A program made the translations under genes and the position numbers. The notes under the pieces are model-generated. The model saw only the letters and a program-made list of their open reading frames with translations, was not told where the DNA came from and did not search any database. A DNA stretch of 64,000 bases. Origin: Macrostomum hystrix. Its lineage: Eukaryota > Platyhelminthes > Macrostomidae. Shown one piece after another: positions 21,596-35,109 of this stretch. How positions within the stretch are numbered: position 1 is the first letter of the stretch; every line of letters begins with the position of its first letter. Location of the stretch: positions 5,961,001-6,025,000 of the forward strand of contig CATNEN010000003.1 of the NCBI GenBank assembly GCA_950097015.1. The letters run 5' to 3'.

Positions 21596-24500
21596 TCACA
21601 AGCCCAAAGGATTTTCTTGAACAACGCCGCCATGGTCGCACACAACTTTGGAAATGTCTTTGGACAGTTCAATGCTGGTCTGTGTCCGGCCCGACTTGAG
21701 CTGGCCAAGGTTGAATAGAATCCAGTCAGCACTCTGAAATCAGCAAAATTTATTTCATGAATATGATAATCACTCTTGTTTCACAACTTTTATCCCTCTT
21801 GTCGAATAACTCCCGCGTCTGATCTTACCGCGTCTCATCTAACCCGTGCCACACCTTTCCCGTGTCTCACTTTCCCGTGTCTCATCTCTCCCGCGTCTCA
21901 TCTCTCCGGTGTCCCATCTCTTTTGCGTCTTATCTCTCCTGCGTTTTATCTCTCGCGGGTCTTATATCTCTCGTGTCTTATCTCTCCCGCGTCTCATCTC
22001 TCCCATGCCACACCTTACCCGTGTCTCATCTCTCCCATTGTCTCAGTTGTCTCATCTTACTGCGTCTCATCTCTCCCGTGCCTCACCTTTCCCGTGTCCC
22101 ATCTCTCCTGTGTCTTATCTCTCCTGTGTCTTATCTCTCCCGCGTCTCATCTCTCCGGTGTCCCATCTCTAGTGCGTCTTATCTCTCTCGTGCCTTATCT
22201 CTCTCGTGTCTTTTCTCTCCCGTGTCTTATCTCTCCCGTGTCTTATCTCTCTCGTGTCTTATCTCTCTCGTGTCTTATCTCTCTCGTGTCTTATCTCTCC
22301 CGCGTCTCATCTCTCCGGTGTCCCATCTCTAGTGCGTCTTATCTCTCTCGTGTCTTATCTCTCTCGTGTCTTATCTCTCCGGTGTCCCATCTATAGTGCG
22401 TCTGATCTTACCGCATCTCATCTCTCCCATGCCACACCTTACCCGTGTCTCATCTCTCCCATTGTCTCAGTTGTCTCATCTTACTGCGTCTTATCTCTCC
22501 CGTGCCTCACCTTTCCCGTGTTTCATCTCTCCTGCGTCTTATCTCCCCCACGTCTCATCTCTCTGGTGTCCCATCTCTAGCGCGTCTGATCTCTCCCGTG
22601 CCTCATCTCTCCGCTGTCTTATCACTATCCCAGTCTTATCTACCCGAATTGAATACACAAGTAGTCAGGAAGCCAAAGCATTAAAAGTGACAAGCCGACC
22701 TCATTGCACAGGTACTGAGCAAGGCGAGCTTCGTATTCAGCCGTGGCAGCCCCGGACCTCAGGCTTTGGTCGGCCCTAGCCAAGGTGGCAGCCATTGCGT
22801 AGGCATGCATCGCACCTTCGGCCAGACGATTCAATTCGTGCTGCTTTCCAATCACAGCCTTCTTTTGCTTCATCACAATGTCCTGCAGAACAGCAGTCGG
22901 GGGGACCACCGAATGGTTATGTGCCAGCGAGGATCAAAATGATGATGATATGAACCTTTACCGTGTTTTTTATCGAACGAGGCACATCCTACAGGGAGAG
23001 GTTTAGACATTCGGACGTCCGAACTACAGGTCGGGAGTTAGAATTTCATCTCTTAATTTCCTAGAAACGTGGGTACTATTAATAATTGAACTAACAAAAT
23101 TGATTACACCTGCCCAAATTGGGCCAGATGTGCAGCCGACAGCACAGCCGCAGCTATTGCGCGGCGCATCTGAAGGCTGCGTACGGCTGTTCAGTCCATG
23201 GACTGGGGAGATGCCACACCAGCCCTCAATTAGAAGCCAAATGACAAGTCATCAAACACACCTGATTGGTATTAGTTGAATAATAAGAAACAAAAGCAAG
23301 AAATCACACCTGAACGGCTTGTCCGAGTTCGCCAGCAGTCTGACCCAACAGTTCTCCTGAGGTCTTCAGATCGGGATGAAGCTTACTAAGCAGGGCTCCG
23401 GTATCTGGCGAGGCGCTAGATCCTAGGCCAATCTTTCTGAATCCCATAGACATTAGAGCCGACGGGTTGCTAAGTGGATTCTTGGAAAGCTCCTGCAGCT
23501 GCTTGCCAGCATATTGTACGCCGAGCAGGGTGAAGAACAGCCGCAGGATGTCGTTGGTGCCTTCGAAGATGCGAAAGATTCGCAGATCGCGCATAACTCG
23601 CTCAAGCCCAGTTTGACGCATGTAGCCCATGCCGCCTGTCACCTGGAGCGATTCAGTGGGTCAGGCTGGGATGTAGATATGGGTCAGGCTGAGATGAAGA
23701 TATGGGTCAGGCTGGGATGAAGATATGGGTCAGGCTGGGATGTAGATATGGGTCAGGCTTGGATGTAGATATGGGTCAGGCTGGGGTGTAGATATTGGTC
23801 AGGCTGGGATGTAGATATTGGTCAGGCTGGGATGTAGATGGGTCAGGCTGGGGTGTAGATATGGGTCAGGCTGGGATGTAGATATGGGTCAGGCTGGGAT
23901 GTAGATATTGGTCAGGCTGGGATGTAGATATGGGTCAGGCTGGGATGTAGATATGGGTCAGGCTGGGGTGTAGATATTGGTCAGGCTGGGATGTAGATAT
24001 GGGTCAGGCTGGGATGTAGATATGGGTCAGGCTGGGATGTAGATATGGGTCAGGCTGGGATGTATGATATGTCTGGCTGGAATGTAGATGAGTCAGGCTG
24101 TGATGAAGATGGGTCAGGCTGGGATGAAGATGGATAAGGCTGTGATGTAGATGTGTCAGTCTTGGATGTAGATGGGTCAGGCTAGGAATTAGGCAGGTCA
24201 GGCCTGGATCAAGCACTGTCATGACAATGTTCATGATTGACACGTTAATCAATAAACCCCCTAACCTGAATGGCTTCATCGGCACAGTACCATGCAGCCT
24301 CAGAGCCGTAGACTTTGCTGATTGCGGCTTCGGCTTGGAATTCAGCCACGCCAGAGTCCATCAGGCCGCTGACCAGATAGGCCATGGACTCGGTGGCATA
24401 GTGCCTTGCAGCCATTCTAGCCAGTTTCTCTTGAATAGCACCGTAGGTGGAGATCTTCGACCCGAACTGAAGGCGACCGGCGGCATGCTCCGAAGCCTTG

Positions 24501-27500
24501 GCGATGCAGGCCCTCATAGTTCCAGATAGGGCAGCGGCCATACCGAATCTGCCATTGTTCAGCACATTCATGGCCACTTTGAATCCGTTGCCAACACCGC
24601 CGAGAACATTTTCAACTGGTATGGGAGTGTCTTCAAAGAAGATTGCCGCCGTGTTGCTGCATTTTATTCCCATCTTCTTCTCCGGTGGGCCGCTGAGTGG
24701 GATTTATTGACGGTCATGGAGTCATACAATTAGGTCATTTGGGTGGTCATAAGAGTAATTCGATGATGAGGGTCATAGAGTCATTTGGTGACGAAGGGTC
24801 ATCCAGTCATTTGGTGACGAAGGGTCATCCAGTCATTTGGTGACGAAGGGTCATTCAGTCATTTGGTGATGAGGGTCATCCAGTCATTTGGTGACGAAGG
24901 GTCATCCAGTCATTTGGTGGTCATCCAGTCATTTGGTGACGAAGGGTCATTCAGTCATTTTGTGACGAAGGGTCATCCAGTCATTTGGTGACGAAGGGTC
25001 ATCCAGTCATTTCGTGACGAAGGCTAATCCAGTCATTTCGTGACGAAGGGTCATTCAGTCATTTGGTGACGAAGGGTCATCCAGTCATTTCGTGACGAAG
25101 GGTCATCCAGTCATTTGGTGACGAAGGGTAATCCAGTCATTTGGTGACGAAGGGTCATCCAGTCATTTTGTGACGAAGGGTCATCCAGTCATCTGGTGAC
25201 GAAGGGTCATTCAGTCATTTGGTGATGAGGGTCATCCAGTCATTTGGTGACGAAGGGTCATCCAGTCATTTGGTGACGAAGGGTCATCCAGTCATTTGGT
25301 GACGAAGGGTCATCCAGTCATTTCGTGACGAAGGGTCATCCAGTCATTTGGTGACGAAGGGTCATCCAGTCATCTGGTGACGAAGGGTCATTCAGTCATT
25401 TGGTGACGAAGGGTCATCCAGTCATTTGGTGACGAAGGGTCATCCAGTCATTTCGTGACGAAGGGTCATCCGGTCATTTGGTGACGAAGGGTCATCCAGT
25501 CATCTGGTGACGAAGGGTCATTCAGTCATTTGGTGATGAGGGTCATCCAGTCATTTGGTGACGAAGGGTCATCCAGTCATTTGGTGACGAAGGGTCATCC
25601 AGTCATTTTGTGACGAAGGGTCATCCAGTTATTTCGTGACGAAGGGTAATCCAGTCATTTGGTGACGAAGGGTCATCCAGTCATTTGGTGACGAAGGGTC
25701 ATCCAGTCATTTCGTGACGAAGGGTCATCCAGTCATTTGGTGACGAAGGGTCATCCAGTCATCTGGTGACGAAGGGTCATTCAGTCATTTGGTGACGAAG
25801 GGTCATCCAGTCATTTGGTGACGAAGGGTCATCCAGTCATTTCGTGACGAAGGGTCATCCGGTCATTTGGTGACGAAGGGTCATCCAGTCATCTGGTGAC
25901 GAAGGGTCATTCAGTCATTTGGTGATGAGGGTCATCCAGTCATTTGGTGACGAAGGGTCATCCAGTCATTTGGTGACGAAGGGTCATCCAGTCATTTTGT
26001 GACGAAGGGTCATCCAGTTATTTCGTGACGAAGGGTAATCCAGTCATTTGGTGACGAAGGGTCATCCAGTCATTTGGTGACGAAGGGTCATCCAGTCATT
26101 TCGTGACGAAGGGTCATCCAGTCATTTGGTGACGAAGGGTCATCCAGTCATCTGGTGACGAAGGGTCATTCAGTCATTTGGTGACGAAGGGTCATCCAGT
26201 CATTTGGTGACGAAGGGTCATCCAGTCATTTCGTGACGAAGGGTCATCCGGTCATTTGGTGACGAAGGGTCATCCAGTCATCTGGTGACGAAGGGTCATT
26301 CAGTCATTTGGTGATGAGGGTCATCCAGTCATTTGGTGACGAAGGGTCATCCAGTCATTTGGTGACGAAGGGTCATCCAGTCATTTTGTGACGAAGGGTC
26401 ATCCAGTTATTTCGTGACGAAGGGTAATCCAGTCATTTGGTGACGAAGGGTCATTCAGTCATTTGGTGACGAAGGGTCATCCAGTCATTTCGTGACGAAG
26501 GGTCATCCAGTCATTTGGTGACGAAAGGTCATCCAGTCATTTGGTGACGAAGGGTCATCCAGTCATCTGGTGACGAAGGGTCATTCAGTCATTTGGTGAT
26601 GAGGGTCATCCAGTGATTTGGTGACGAAGGGTCATCCAGTCATTTGGTGACGAAGGGTCATCCAGTCATTTGGTGACGAAGGGTCATCCAGTCATTTGGT
26701 GACGAAGGGTTTTCCAGTCATTTTGTGACGAAGGGTCATCCAGTCATTTGGTGACGAAGGGTCATCCAGTCATTTCGTGACGAAGGGTAATCCAGTCATT
26801 TGGTGACGAAGGGTCATTCAGTCATTTGGTGACGAAGGGTCATCCAGTCATTTCGTGACGAAGGGTCATCTAGTCATTTGGTGACGAAAGGTCATCCAGT
26901 CATTTGGTGACGAAGGGTCATCCAGTCATCTGGTGACGAAGGGTCATTCAGTCATTTGGTGATGAGGGTCATCCAGTCATTTGGTGACGAAGGGTAATCC
27001 AGTCATTTGGTGACGAAGGGTCATTCAGTCATTTGGTGACGAAGGGTCATTCAGACCCTTAAAATGGGTCTGAAGATTAAGATTTAATCTGGTTAAATTA
27101 GTTTTAACTAACATAATTAATTGAACCATAAGATTTAAAATGGTTAAATTAGTATTCATATACTACTCTAGATTAAGTAGTTTTGCGCAAAATACATGAC
27201 TTATTATTATAAGTATGTGAAAAGCGAATATCTTCACTGACTGCATGTGAATTTTTCGGTAACGAATAGCTAAAGCTTATTTTTCTGAATATTTTAAAGT
27301 TCTTATCACCTATTTGAGTGCACAAAATCTGCGGACTGGCCAACTGAAAACAGACACCTAGGCTAGTAAAATGCGACCTTTTTTTAAACCATGACAAATT
27401 ATTTAGCTAAGCTAAAATAAACCTTTGAACTTTGTAACCATATGTTAGCCTTTGTAACATTAATAGGCTAGAGAATTGAAAAATTGAAATCTGAAAATGA

Positions 27501-30500
27501 TTCAGTAGATTTCATAAAACTCACCTAGATACGCCACCAAAACCGCGTTCAACAATGAAAGCCGTCACTTTGTCCTTAACAGATCCAGTAGCTTCATCTT
27601 TGACTTCAGTTTTAGCAAAGACAGTCATGACTTCAGCGATACCTCCATTGCTAATCCACAATTTGGAGCCGTTCAGCTTATAAAATTTACCGCAAGGTGA
27701 CAGGGCCGCTCTAGTTTGCACTGAGCCGGCATCTGATCCTGAACTTGGCTCTGTCAGACAATAGGCTGCAAACTTCTTACCCGCAGCCAAGTCCGGCAGG
27801 TACTTCAACTTCTGCTCGTGTGTGCCGTACAGTGTGATGCCCTGCGAGAGATTCAAGTGGGTTGCAATCTGACTGAACTGATTAGCAATCTGACTGAACT
27901 GATTTGACAATCTGACTGAACTGATTAGCAATCTGACTGAATTGATTTGACAATATGACTGAACTGATTTGACAATCTGACTGAACTGATTTGACAATCT
28001 GACTGAACTGATTTGACAATCTGACTGAACTGATTTGACAATCTGACTGAACTGATTTGACAATCTGACTGAACTGATTTGACAATCTGACTGAACTGAT
28101 TTGACAATCTGACTGAACTGATTTGACAATCTGACTGAACTGATTTGACAATCTGACTGAACTGATTTGACAATCTAACTGAACTGATTTGACAATCTGA
28201 CTGAACTGATTTGACAATCTGACTGAACTGATTCAGCAATCTGACTGAACTGATTTGACAATCTGACTGAACTGATTTGACAATCTGACTGAACTGATTT
28301 GACAATCTGACTGAACTGATTTGACAATCTGACTGAACTGATTAGCAATCTGACTGAACTGATTTGACAATCTGACTGAACTGATTTGACAATCTGACTG
28401 AACTGATTTGACAATATGACTGAACTGATTTGACAATATGACTGAACTGATTTGACAATCTGACTGAACTGATTTGACAATCTGACTGAACTGATTTGAC
28501 AATCTGACTGAACTGATTAGCAATCTGACTGAACTGATTTGACAATCTGACTGAACTGATTTGACAATCTGACTGAACTGATTTGAAAATCTGACTGAAC
28601 TGATTTGACAATCTGACTGAACTGATTTGACAATCTGACTGAACTGATTTGACAATCTGACTGAACTGATTTGACAATCTGACTGAACTGATTTGACAAT
28701 CTGACTGAACTGATTTGACAATCTGACTGAACTGATTCAGCAATCTGACTGAACTGATTTGACAATCTGACTGAACTGATTTGACAATCTGACTGAACTG
28801 ATTAGCAATCTGACTGAACTGATTTGACAATCTGACTGAACTGATTTGACAATCTGACTGAACTGATTTGACAATATGACTGAACTGATTTGACAATATG
28901 ACTGAACTGATTTGACAATATGACTGAACTGATTTGACAATATGACTGAACTGATTTGACAATCTGACTGAACTGATTTGACAATCTGACTGAACTGATT
29001 TAACAATCTGACTGAACTGATTGCAAAATCAGTTTTAAGCAAGACACTATCTGACTATCTGACACATATTCGAATCCAATTATTCAGTCTAACCTTGAAT
29101 CCAATGCTCTGGTGTGCTCCCAATGCGATTCCAACTCCAAGATCGTAGGCGCCAACAACCTCCACAAGGCGAGCATACTGAGTGTTGCTAAGGCCGAGAC
29201 CGCCGTAGTCTACCGGTACCTGGCGGGTGTCAGTAGCAAAGGTAAGAGTAAGTTTTGGATTGGAGAGTATATTGCGATTAAATTAATCATACTATAATTA
29301 GACAAGTCATGAACTTAAGAACAGACAAAGGTAGGATAAAAGTAAAATTCTAGGCTTTGGATTAGATAAAATAGGTTTCGAGAGGATAGCTAAGGTTTTC
29401 CAGGGTAGATATGATTGATTGAGAGTAGATAAGGGCGACTGGATGTAGATAAGGTAGGCTCTAAGTAGATAAGGTAGCCTGAGGGTAGATAAGGTAGGTT
29501 GGAAGTAGATAATGTAGGCTGGAAGAAGATAAAACAAACAGAATATAATATCACCACTAGGAGAAGATAAGATGAACTGGGAGTAGATAAGGTAGGTTTG
29601 AAGTAGATAAGAAGTAGGTTTGGATTAGATAAGGAAGGCTGGTAGTAGGTTATGAGTAAAAAAGAGCTAGATCAATTCATTGGCAAGTGATAATTAAAAA
29701 TCTGGCCCAGATTAATTAACCTGCAGTCCGAAAGCGCCCATCTCCGCTAGTCCAGCCAACGTCTGCGGCTCGATAGTCTCCAGGGCGTCGTTCTTATCGG
29801 CATTGTTGACCTCCTGAAAGAATTTATTGACCGGCTCAACCATACCAACCAGGGTTGAGCGTTGATCCTCATTGAGAACCGATGGAAATGGCATCACTTG
29901 TTTGGTGTTGACGCGACCAGTAAACGAGTTGAGGACAAATGAATCACTAGCCTGAAAATTATTTAAATAATGAATAAATTATGAATATGAGCCGACAGCA
30001 CAGCCGCAGCTATTGCACGGCGCATCTGAAGGCTGCGTACGGCTGTTCAGTCCATGGACTGGGGGGACGCCACACCCACCTTCAATTATCCCAGATAATG
30101 CTGGTGCCCATTTAACAGCTGGGTGAACTGAAGCAATGCGGAGTTAAGTGTCTTGCTAAGGGACACAAATCGTCCTAGTGGAGTCGGGAATCGAACCCTC
30201 GACCTTCAAGTTATGAGTCCAACTCTCCAACCACAAAGCTACAACATATTCTATGGCTATTAAGCTGAAGTTATATTATATATATAAACTAATTTTAACA
30301 ATAGAGTTCTTATTACCACATCCTTCTTGGGCTCTGTAGAAGATGCTGCAGTGGCAGTTGAAGCATGCTTTGTGGCAGTCAGTCGGAATACACTAAAAAT
30401 AAAAATAACTATTTTATAAAGTTACATACAGTTTTTTACATTATATATTCTATTTTTTATATATTATCATATTATCATATTAATATATTATTATAACAAT

Positions 30501-31615
30501 TTCAATATGCTATACATATTATAATTTCTACATGAAGTAAATAAGCCTCTTATTTATAGTGTTGTAATTAGGCTTGATAAAAATAAATGAAAACCATTAT
30601 TTTATGACTTACAGAGCATTGTAGGCCTAAGCTTAGTTTTATTTGGAAGCGATAGCTACATTTTAGCAATTGCCTGCCTTCCTATTTTAATAGTACTTAA
30701 CCATTTCGGCAACTAAGACAAAAAATAGTTATTTGCTGATTAGGCCTAGCTAATCCAACAATATCTAAATACTTATCTCAAAATAAGTATTTTGAGATTG
30801 CTAAACAGGGAAAGAAACCAAAGAAAAAAATACAATAAAGGCAATTAGTTATGTATGGGTTCCCCGATAAACATTTTTCACCTTATGCAAAAATTAAACC
30901 AAAAACATGAACCCTCAAGCCAGAGTGTATGCCCAACTCTGATGCCAAACTATGCTTTAAAATAATATGTAGGACAAATTGTTTCACCAATGATTTGCTA
31001 CTGAATAAACTTTTAAAGTGTGTTCTGATTCTGATGGTTTTTTGGATGCGTCTTATGATCATATTTATGCCTCACCAAAAGGTATGGGTCAATTATTTCA
31101 CAAGATACTGCTTCAATTGCTTGACACCTGTCCCTGCTACAAAATGACACCTCAGACACACAAATTTGTCAGTACTTTTTTAGATATTCTCATTTAAACT
31201 GGTGACAAGTGGGAAATAAATAGGTGACATTCAAAAGGTCAGAAAATGTCAGATTGTTGTATAAAAACTAAGAATCGGTATGACTAGCTACCAACTCTTA
31301 GCTACTAGGGACTAGCTGGAATCTATCAATTTTGGTATAGCTTAAGTATTAGCTAATTGATATAACAAATTAGCTATATATAGCTTAATTTATCAACTCT
31401 TTAAAAAAGTAATAAAATGGTAATGATCTTGATGCTTCAACAGAAAAGGAATAGTACTTCATTGAAAGTAGTAGATACGATCAAGTTTTTGTGATAAAAT
31501 TAAATATTTAAAGTATTAGTTATTTTATTATTTTACAATTGCTTTGTAATGCAAAAAAATTCACGACTTCAACGTACCTGGAATTAACTCGTGCGAATGT
31601 TTTTAGTGACTGCAT
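21596..31615 (-). CDS. ACADVL: Very-long-chain acyl-CoA dehydrogenase, mitochondrial
   Basis: Catalyses the first, FAD-dependent step of mitochondrial beta-oxidation of long acyl-CoAs at the inner membrane. Nine exons: 31615-31578, 30392-30317, 29951-29721, 29219-29094, 27841-27525, 24692-24266, 23642-23310, 22882-22700, 21733-21596. Phases agree at every junction and sum to 622 residues, close to the usual ~650. Residues 1 to about 35 are Ser/Thr/Ala/Lys-rich with a few Arg and no acidic residue before Glu33, a mitochondrial presequence. Conserved blocks include [69 protein letters not shown] and [16 protein letters not shown], in which Glu432 is the expected catalytic base. The C-terminal extension (exons 7-9) for membrane binding and dimerisation is present and favours ACADVL over medium- and short-chain enzymes; ACAD9 fits less well. 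Most introns are filled by arrays or SINE-B copies. Confidence 0.95.
21830..22640. repeat. 16-base minisatellite family, ACADVL intron 8
   Basis: Units of TCTCATCTCTCCCGTG and variants (TCTTATCTCTCTCGTG) on the plus strand, so the purine-rich complement is in the sense of ACADVL. A block of roughly 420 bases from about 21960 is repeated from about 22380, shown by the shared words CCCATTGTCTCAGTTGTCTC and CATCTTACTGCG. Confidence 0.9.
23102..23232 (-). mobile_element. SINE-B tail fragment in ACADVL intron 7
   Basis: Contains the tail TTACACCTGCCCAAATTGGG, GTGCAGCCGACAGCACAGCC and CAGTCCATGGACTGGGG; the tRNA-like half is missing. Confidence 0.8.
23650..24200. repeat. 23-base minisatellite, ACADVL intron 6
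   Basis: About 24 units of GGTCAGGCTGGGATGTAGAT plus ATG. Read in the gene's sense, each unit holds GCCTGACCC, matching a branch-point-like CTGAC. The array starts within about 10 bases of the 3' splice site at 23643. Confidence 0.92.
24750..27055. repeat. 26-base satellite with higher-order structure, ACADVL intron 5
   Basis: About 88 units of GTCATTTGGTGACGAAGGGT plus CATCCA. Variant monomers (TCATCTGG, GATGAGGG, CCAGTTATTTCG) recur together at about 25501, 25890 and 26279, so blocks of 15 monomers (about 389 bases) are themselves repeated. Confidence 0.93.
27860..29035. repeat. 22-base minisatellite, ACADVL intron 4
   Basis: About 53 units of ACTGATTTGACAATCTGACT plus GA, with a 21-base variant containing GATTAGCAATC at intervals. 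It ends about 20 bases from the exon 5 acceptor. Open frames through it are artefacts. Confidence 0.93.
29370..29650. repeat. Degenerate GTAGATAAGGTAGGCTGGA repeat, ACADVL intron 3
   Basis: About a dozen diverged copies within the intron 29220-29720. Confidence 0.75.
29989..30245 (-). mobile_element. SINE-B copy in ACADVL intron 2
   Basis: Near-complete minus-strand copy: GCCGACAGCACAGCCGCAGC, CAGTCCATGGACTGGGG, CATTTAACAGCTGGGTGAAC, AGTGTCTTGCTAAGGGACAC and a head with GGGAATCGAACCC. The distal tail is truncated. Confidence 0.88.
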
Positions 31616-34600
31616 TTTGCTTACAAATTTAACAGTATACATTTATAATTTTAATATAGGCAATGTTTTGCTTGCTAAACACGATAAATAATGCTTTCAA
31701 TGATGACGCACTAGGTAGTCTTTTCTTGTTCACGAGATTTTTGAACAGGTACCAAGTTTAATATGCTTGTGAATAATCAACTTGAAAACGATTTCGTTGT
31801 TGTTTCTAGTAAATCTAGGAAACTAAAGTGTTTAGCTTTTATTCTTTACACTATCTTTAACTTAATTGTATATTAGTTAAAATGCGCAGTCATGTTTATA
31901 ACTTTATTGGTCTGAAACAATTACTTATAAGTTCTTTTGTTTTTTTTTGTTTCCGGAGTTAACTTTCTATTTCTTCAAATGAACGGAACCACAAGCTTCA
32001 AATATTCAACATGCCGTGCATCAAAGTATAAAATTAAACTTAAGTTAAGCTTAATAAAGTAATGCAAGCATGTATTTTTACTTCAAATTGTGCAAAAATG
32101 CTGTATTTTTATTGCTGCAATTGACATGGGATGACTTTCTAAGTAAAAGCAGGCTAAAGGGTAGATTCAGTAAAAGTATCCGAATGCATCATCACACATT
32201 TATATTCTAGAAAACGAATGTCAGAAAAGTGATTTACTTATTATAAAGAGTCTCTGTACTTTAAACAAGCGACAAATTACATGAACTTTTCAGTACGAAT
32301 TATCCTTATTCTCGGACAATAAGAAGGACAATAAGAGCGGTTGGATCATTTCTTCTTAATTTCTTCATAAAAAAGATATTAGACAACTACTTTGCCATTT
32401 CATGTAATTTTTACTTGAATTTCTGAAAATGCACTTTGACAGAAATAAACTGCGACGAAAAAAGTGTCGGGTTATTTTGGGTGACAAAACACGAAAACAC
32501 AATCAACACGATCGAATACCTATACACACTGTAGTTATTGATCTCACATACATAATATTGGGCTCGTAAAACTACAGTTAGTTTCAGTGTAGTTTTTAAT
32601 TAAAATCTTTGTTTGAATAAAAAATTTTATAAATAAACGTCCTTTTAAAACCATAAACAATCTAGAAAGCATCAGAACCACAATGGGTGCGACCGTAGGC
32701 GTCAACTGCATGTCTAACACGCGGACTACACAAAAAGGCTACACAAAACTAAAAGCATAAGAAATGGCTCATATTTTGAATGAAAAAAATCGCTTGACTT
32801 AATCCGCAGCACTGCAAATCCGTCATCCATCGACGGTCATCGTCGGCGCGGTTGTTTAGGAGGCTTAGGCTGAAAAATGAGCCGCCTCCGCGAGTGGCCA
32901 CACATGCCAGAGTTGGATTTTGAGTCGATCCAAAAACACACCCCCTTGTCCCTCCAACTCAGCAACGTCATCTGCTTTGAGGATTTCTGCAGCACGTCAG
33001 TCTCTCGTGCGGTGACTTTGATGAGACCTGATACAGCCCTCGATCATACTACGATTCGCTTGACACGGAAACACCGGATAGGTTTTCCCAACCATTCGGC
33101 AGTCATACTCACCTGTAGATTAATCCTCTCACTGAAATCAAATAGCTCTTCCAGCGATGAGAGCTAATACCACGCCTCCTAGAAGCTCGATTCGCTCTTC
33201 CCTCTTCCACCAAAGCCTCCAATGGATATGCAATCAGCCTAGTGTGCTCTGTGTAATCTATATGAGAGAGACACTGAAGGAATTGGGAAGACAACTTTTT
33301 ATGGGAAGACAGGTGCGAATGAGCGCGAGTCAGCATGAGTCCAGTCTTTGGTGGTAAGGGGATTGAAAGGGGTGGGGATAAGTTTTGAAGTGTTGAACAA
33401 AATCCCTGATATATTTGCATTCAGCTCCCAATTTTCGTCCCGACTTTGCCAGTGGAACAATTTTTTTCTTGTGTGTAATTTTTTAGAAGAATAAAATTTT
33501 CGTGGCACCCGCACCTGATCTTACGAGAGATAGACGGTAAGAGCTGGATTTGCATCGTTTATTATGAGGCTCATCCTTTCTAGGTGTGTTCTTCGCATTC
33601 ACACATCTGCCCAGAGCTGGCAGCAACTGTTTGGTTGCTTCGAAAATCGTTTCGGCCTGGCAGGTGGGCGCTGAAAAGAATTATAATTAATCATGCGTTT
33701 ATCATTTCCCGACGGCTTTTAGATGAGTCTACAGCCAAGCCTTGCCTTCAAAGCGGCAAACATTGGGCAGGGGAGAAAATGGGCTGGACAATTTTGTTCT
33801 TGAATTTCAAAGGCAGCCTGGATGTGACGGAGCCTCTATAAAGATGCGCCATGCCGAGGTAGAGACTTAAGCAGCTTCCGCATCTGCCTGCATTGAAATC
33901 TAATTTTTTTATCCAAAGCTCTCCATGGCCTACGAGCATTGCACAGATTTGTGCTCAACGGTAATGTATAGAATATTAACAACCTATACCAGCACGGCAA
34001 TTCTTATTCTGGCTGCTTAAACAACCACCGTGAGGTAATGTTGGGTTTCAGTATAGCGCCACAATGCGCCTAAGGTATATACTGGCCCGACATTATCTTA
34101 AAGTGTCGGCCGTATTCGACAGTTTGAGAAAGGGAAGATTTCCCCTGCTTATAAACAGCTGCAAATCGCCTAGACTGTGCAGGGAGTTGCCTGGAAGCAA
34201 AAGATATAGGCATTTTTCGTTTGCAGACTGTCATTTTTATTATAATGACACAGCCTGTGAGGTAATGCCCTGCCTAGTCTAGTTGAACGAGCTGCTTAAT
34301 CAACGAGTATTTTTCCCGACACACTTGGCATGTTGAATGTTTATTGATGCTTGGCTATTTAACGTACTGCGTGTTGAAAATTATACTTCAACCCACTGCA
34401 GCATCAATTAGTCGATCGATGCCAAATATAGGATATTCATTTATTCATACTGCTGTGTTTGATATGAGAATACGCAAAATGCTTTGCGGCAATTCGGACT
34501 TGACATTTTTCGCTCTTCGTAGAAATCAACAAACATCCTCTTGTCTACGAAAAAGCCGATGAAAACATTTCTCCCAGCCGATCTTCGGATGCCGACACAG

Positions 34601-35109
34601 GGTCCTTTTGGGACCAGCTGTTGGGCAGCAGAACTAGGCCCGCTAATTATAGTAGACTGCAGATCAAAGAGCGAATGCGAATTTTTCATGCTTGAAATCG
34701 CTTTCGCGACAATTATCCCCTCGTTTAGCGCGCCAAAATGTTTGTAGACAGAGTGGGAATAGACTCGATGAGATCCCTTTGAATGCTGTTCCCCTGCTCA
34801 CAGATTTCTATAATTTTCATGCAATGATTAGCGGCGCCAGGTGATGAAGCAAAGCAAAGACGGCAATTTTTAATTAAGGACCCGGGATTGAGATAGGGGA
34901 TATTTTGGCATCGTTTAAGACTGCAGCGGTGCTAAATTCGAAAGAGCATTGATAAAGGTAAATAAACTCTTGCCCGTCAACTAGACACGGGCCTGGTAAG
35001 GCTGCTTTTAAACACTTCTCCCCTTTATCAATATCCTAGATTTTTTATCTTGACTGTCTCATCGCTCCCTGTTTTATATCTCCTCTTTTGATTAACTCTC
35101 TCATCTCAT
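31616..35109. other. Intergenic, possible unrecognised gene or pseudogene around 32870-34800
   Basis: 31616-32860 is AT-rich and unique and should hold the ACADVL promoter. From about 32870 the base composition rises to coding-like levels. A 96-codon plus-strand ORF at 32877-33167 and several shorter ones follow, but none resembles a family and no splice model joins them convincingly. Confidence 0.3.

Noticed and set aside
24750..27055. CRISPR-like periodic array
   Set aside because: Units are contiguous and near-identical with no unique spacers, and the sequence is animal intron DNA.
27521..29042. Long overlapping minus-strand ORFs of repeated [14 protein letters not shown] type
   Set aside because: Artefacts of the 22-base array in ACADVL intron 4; one runs by chance into real exon 5.
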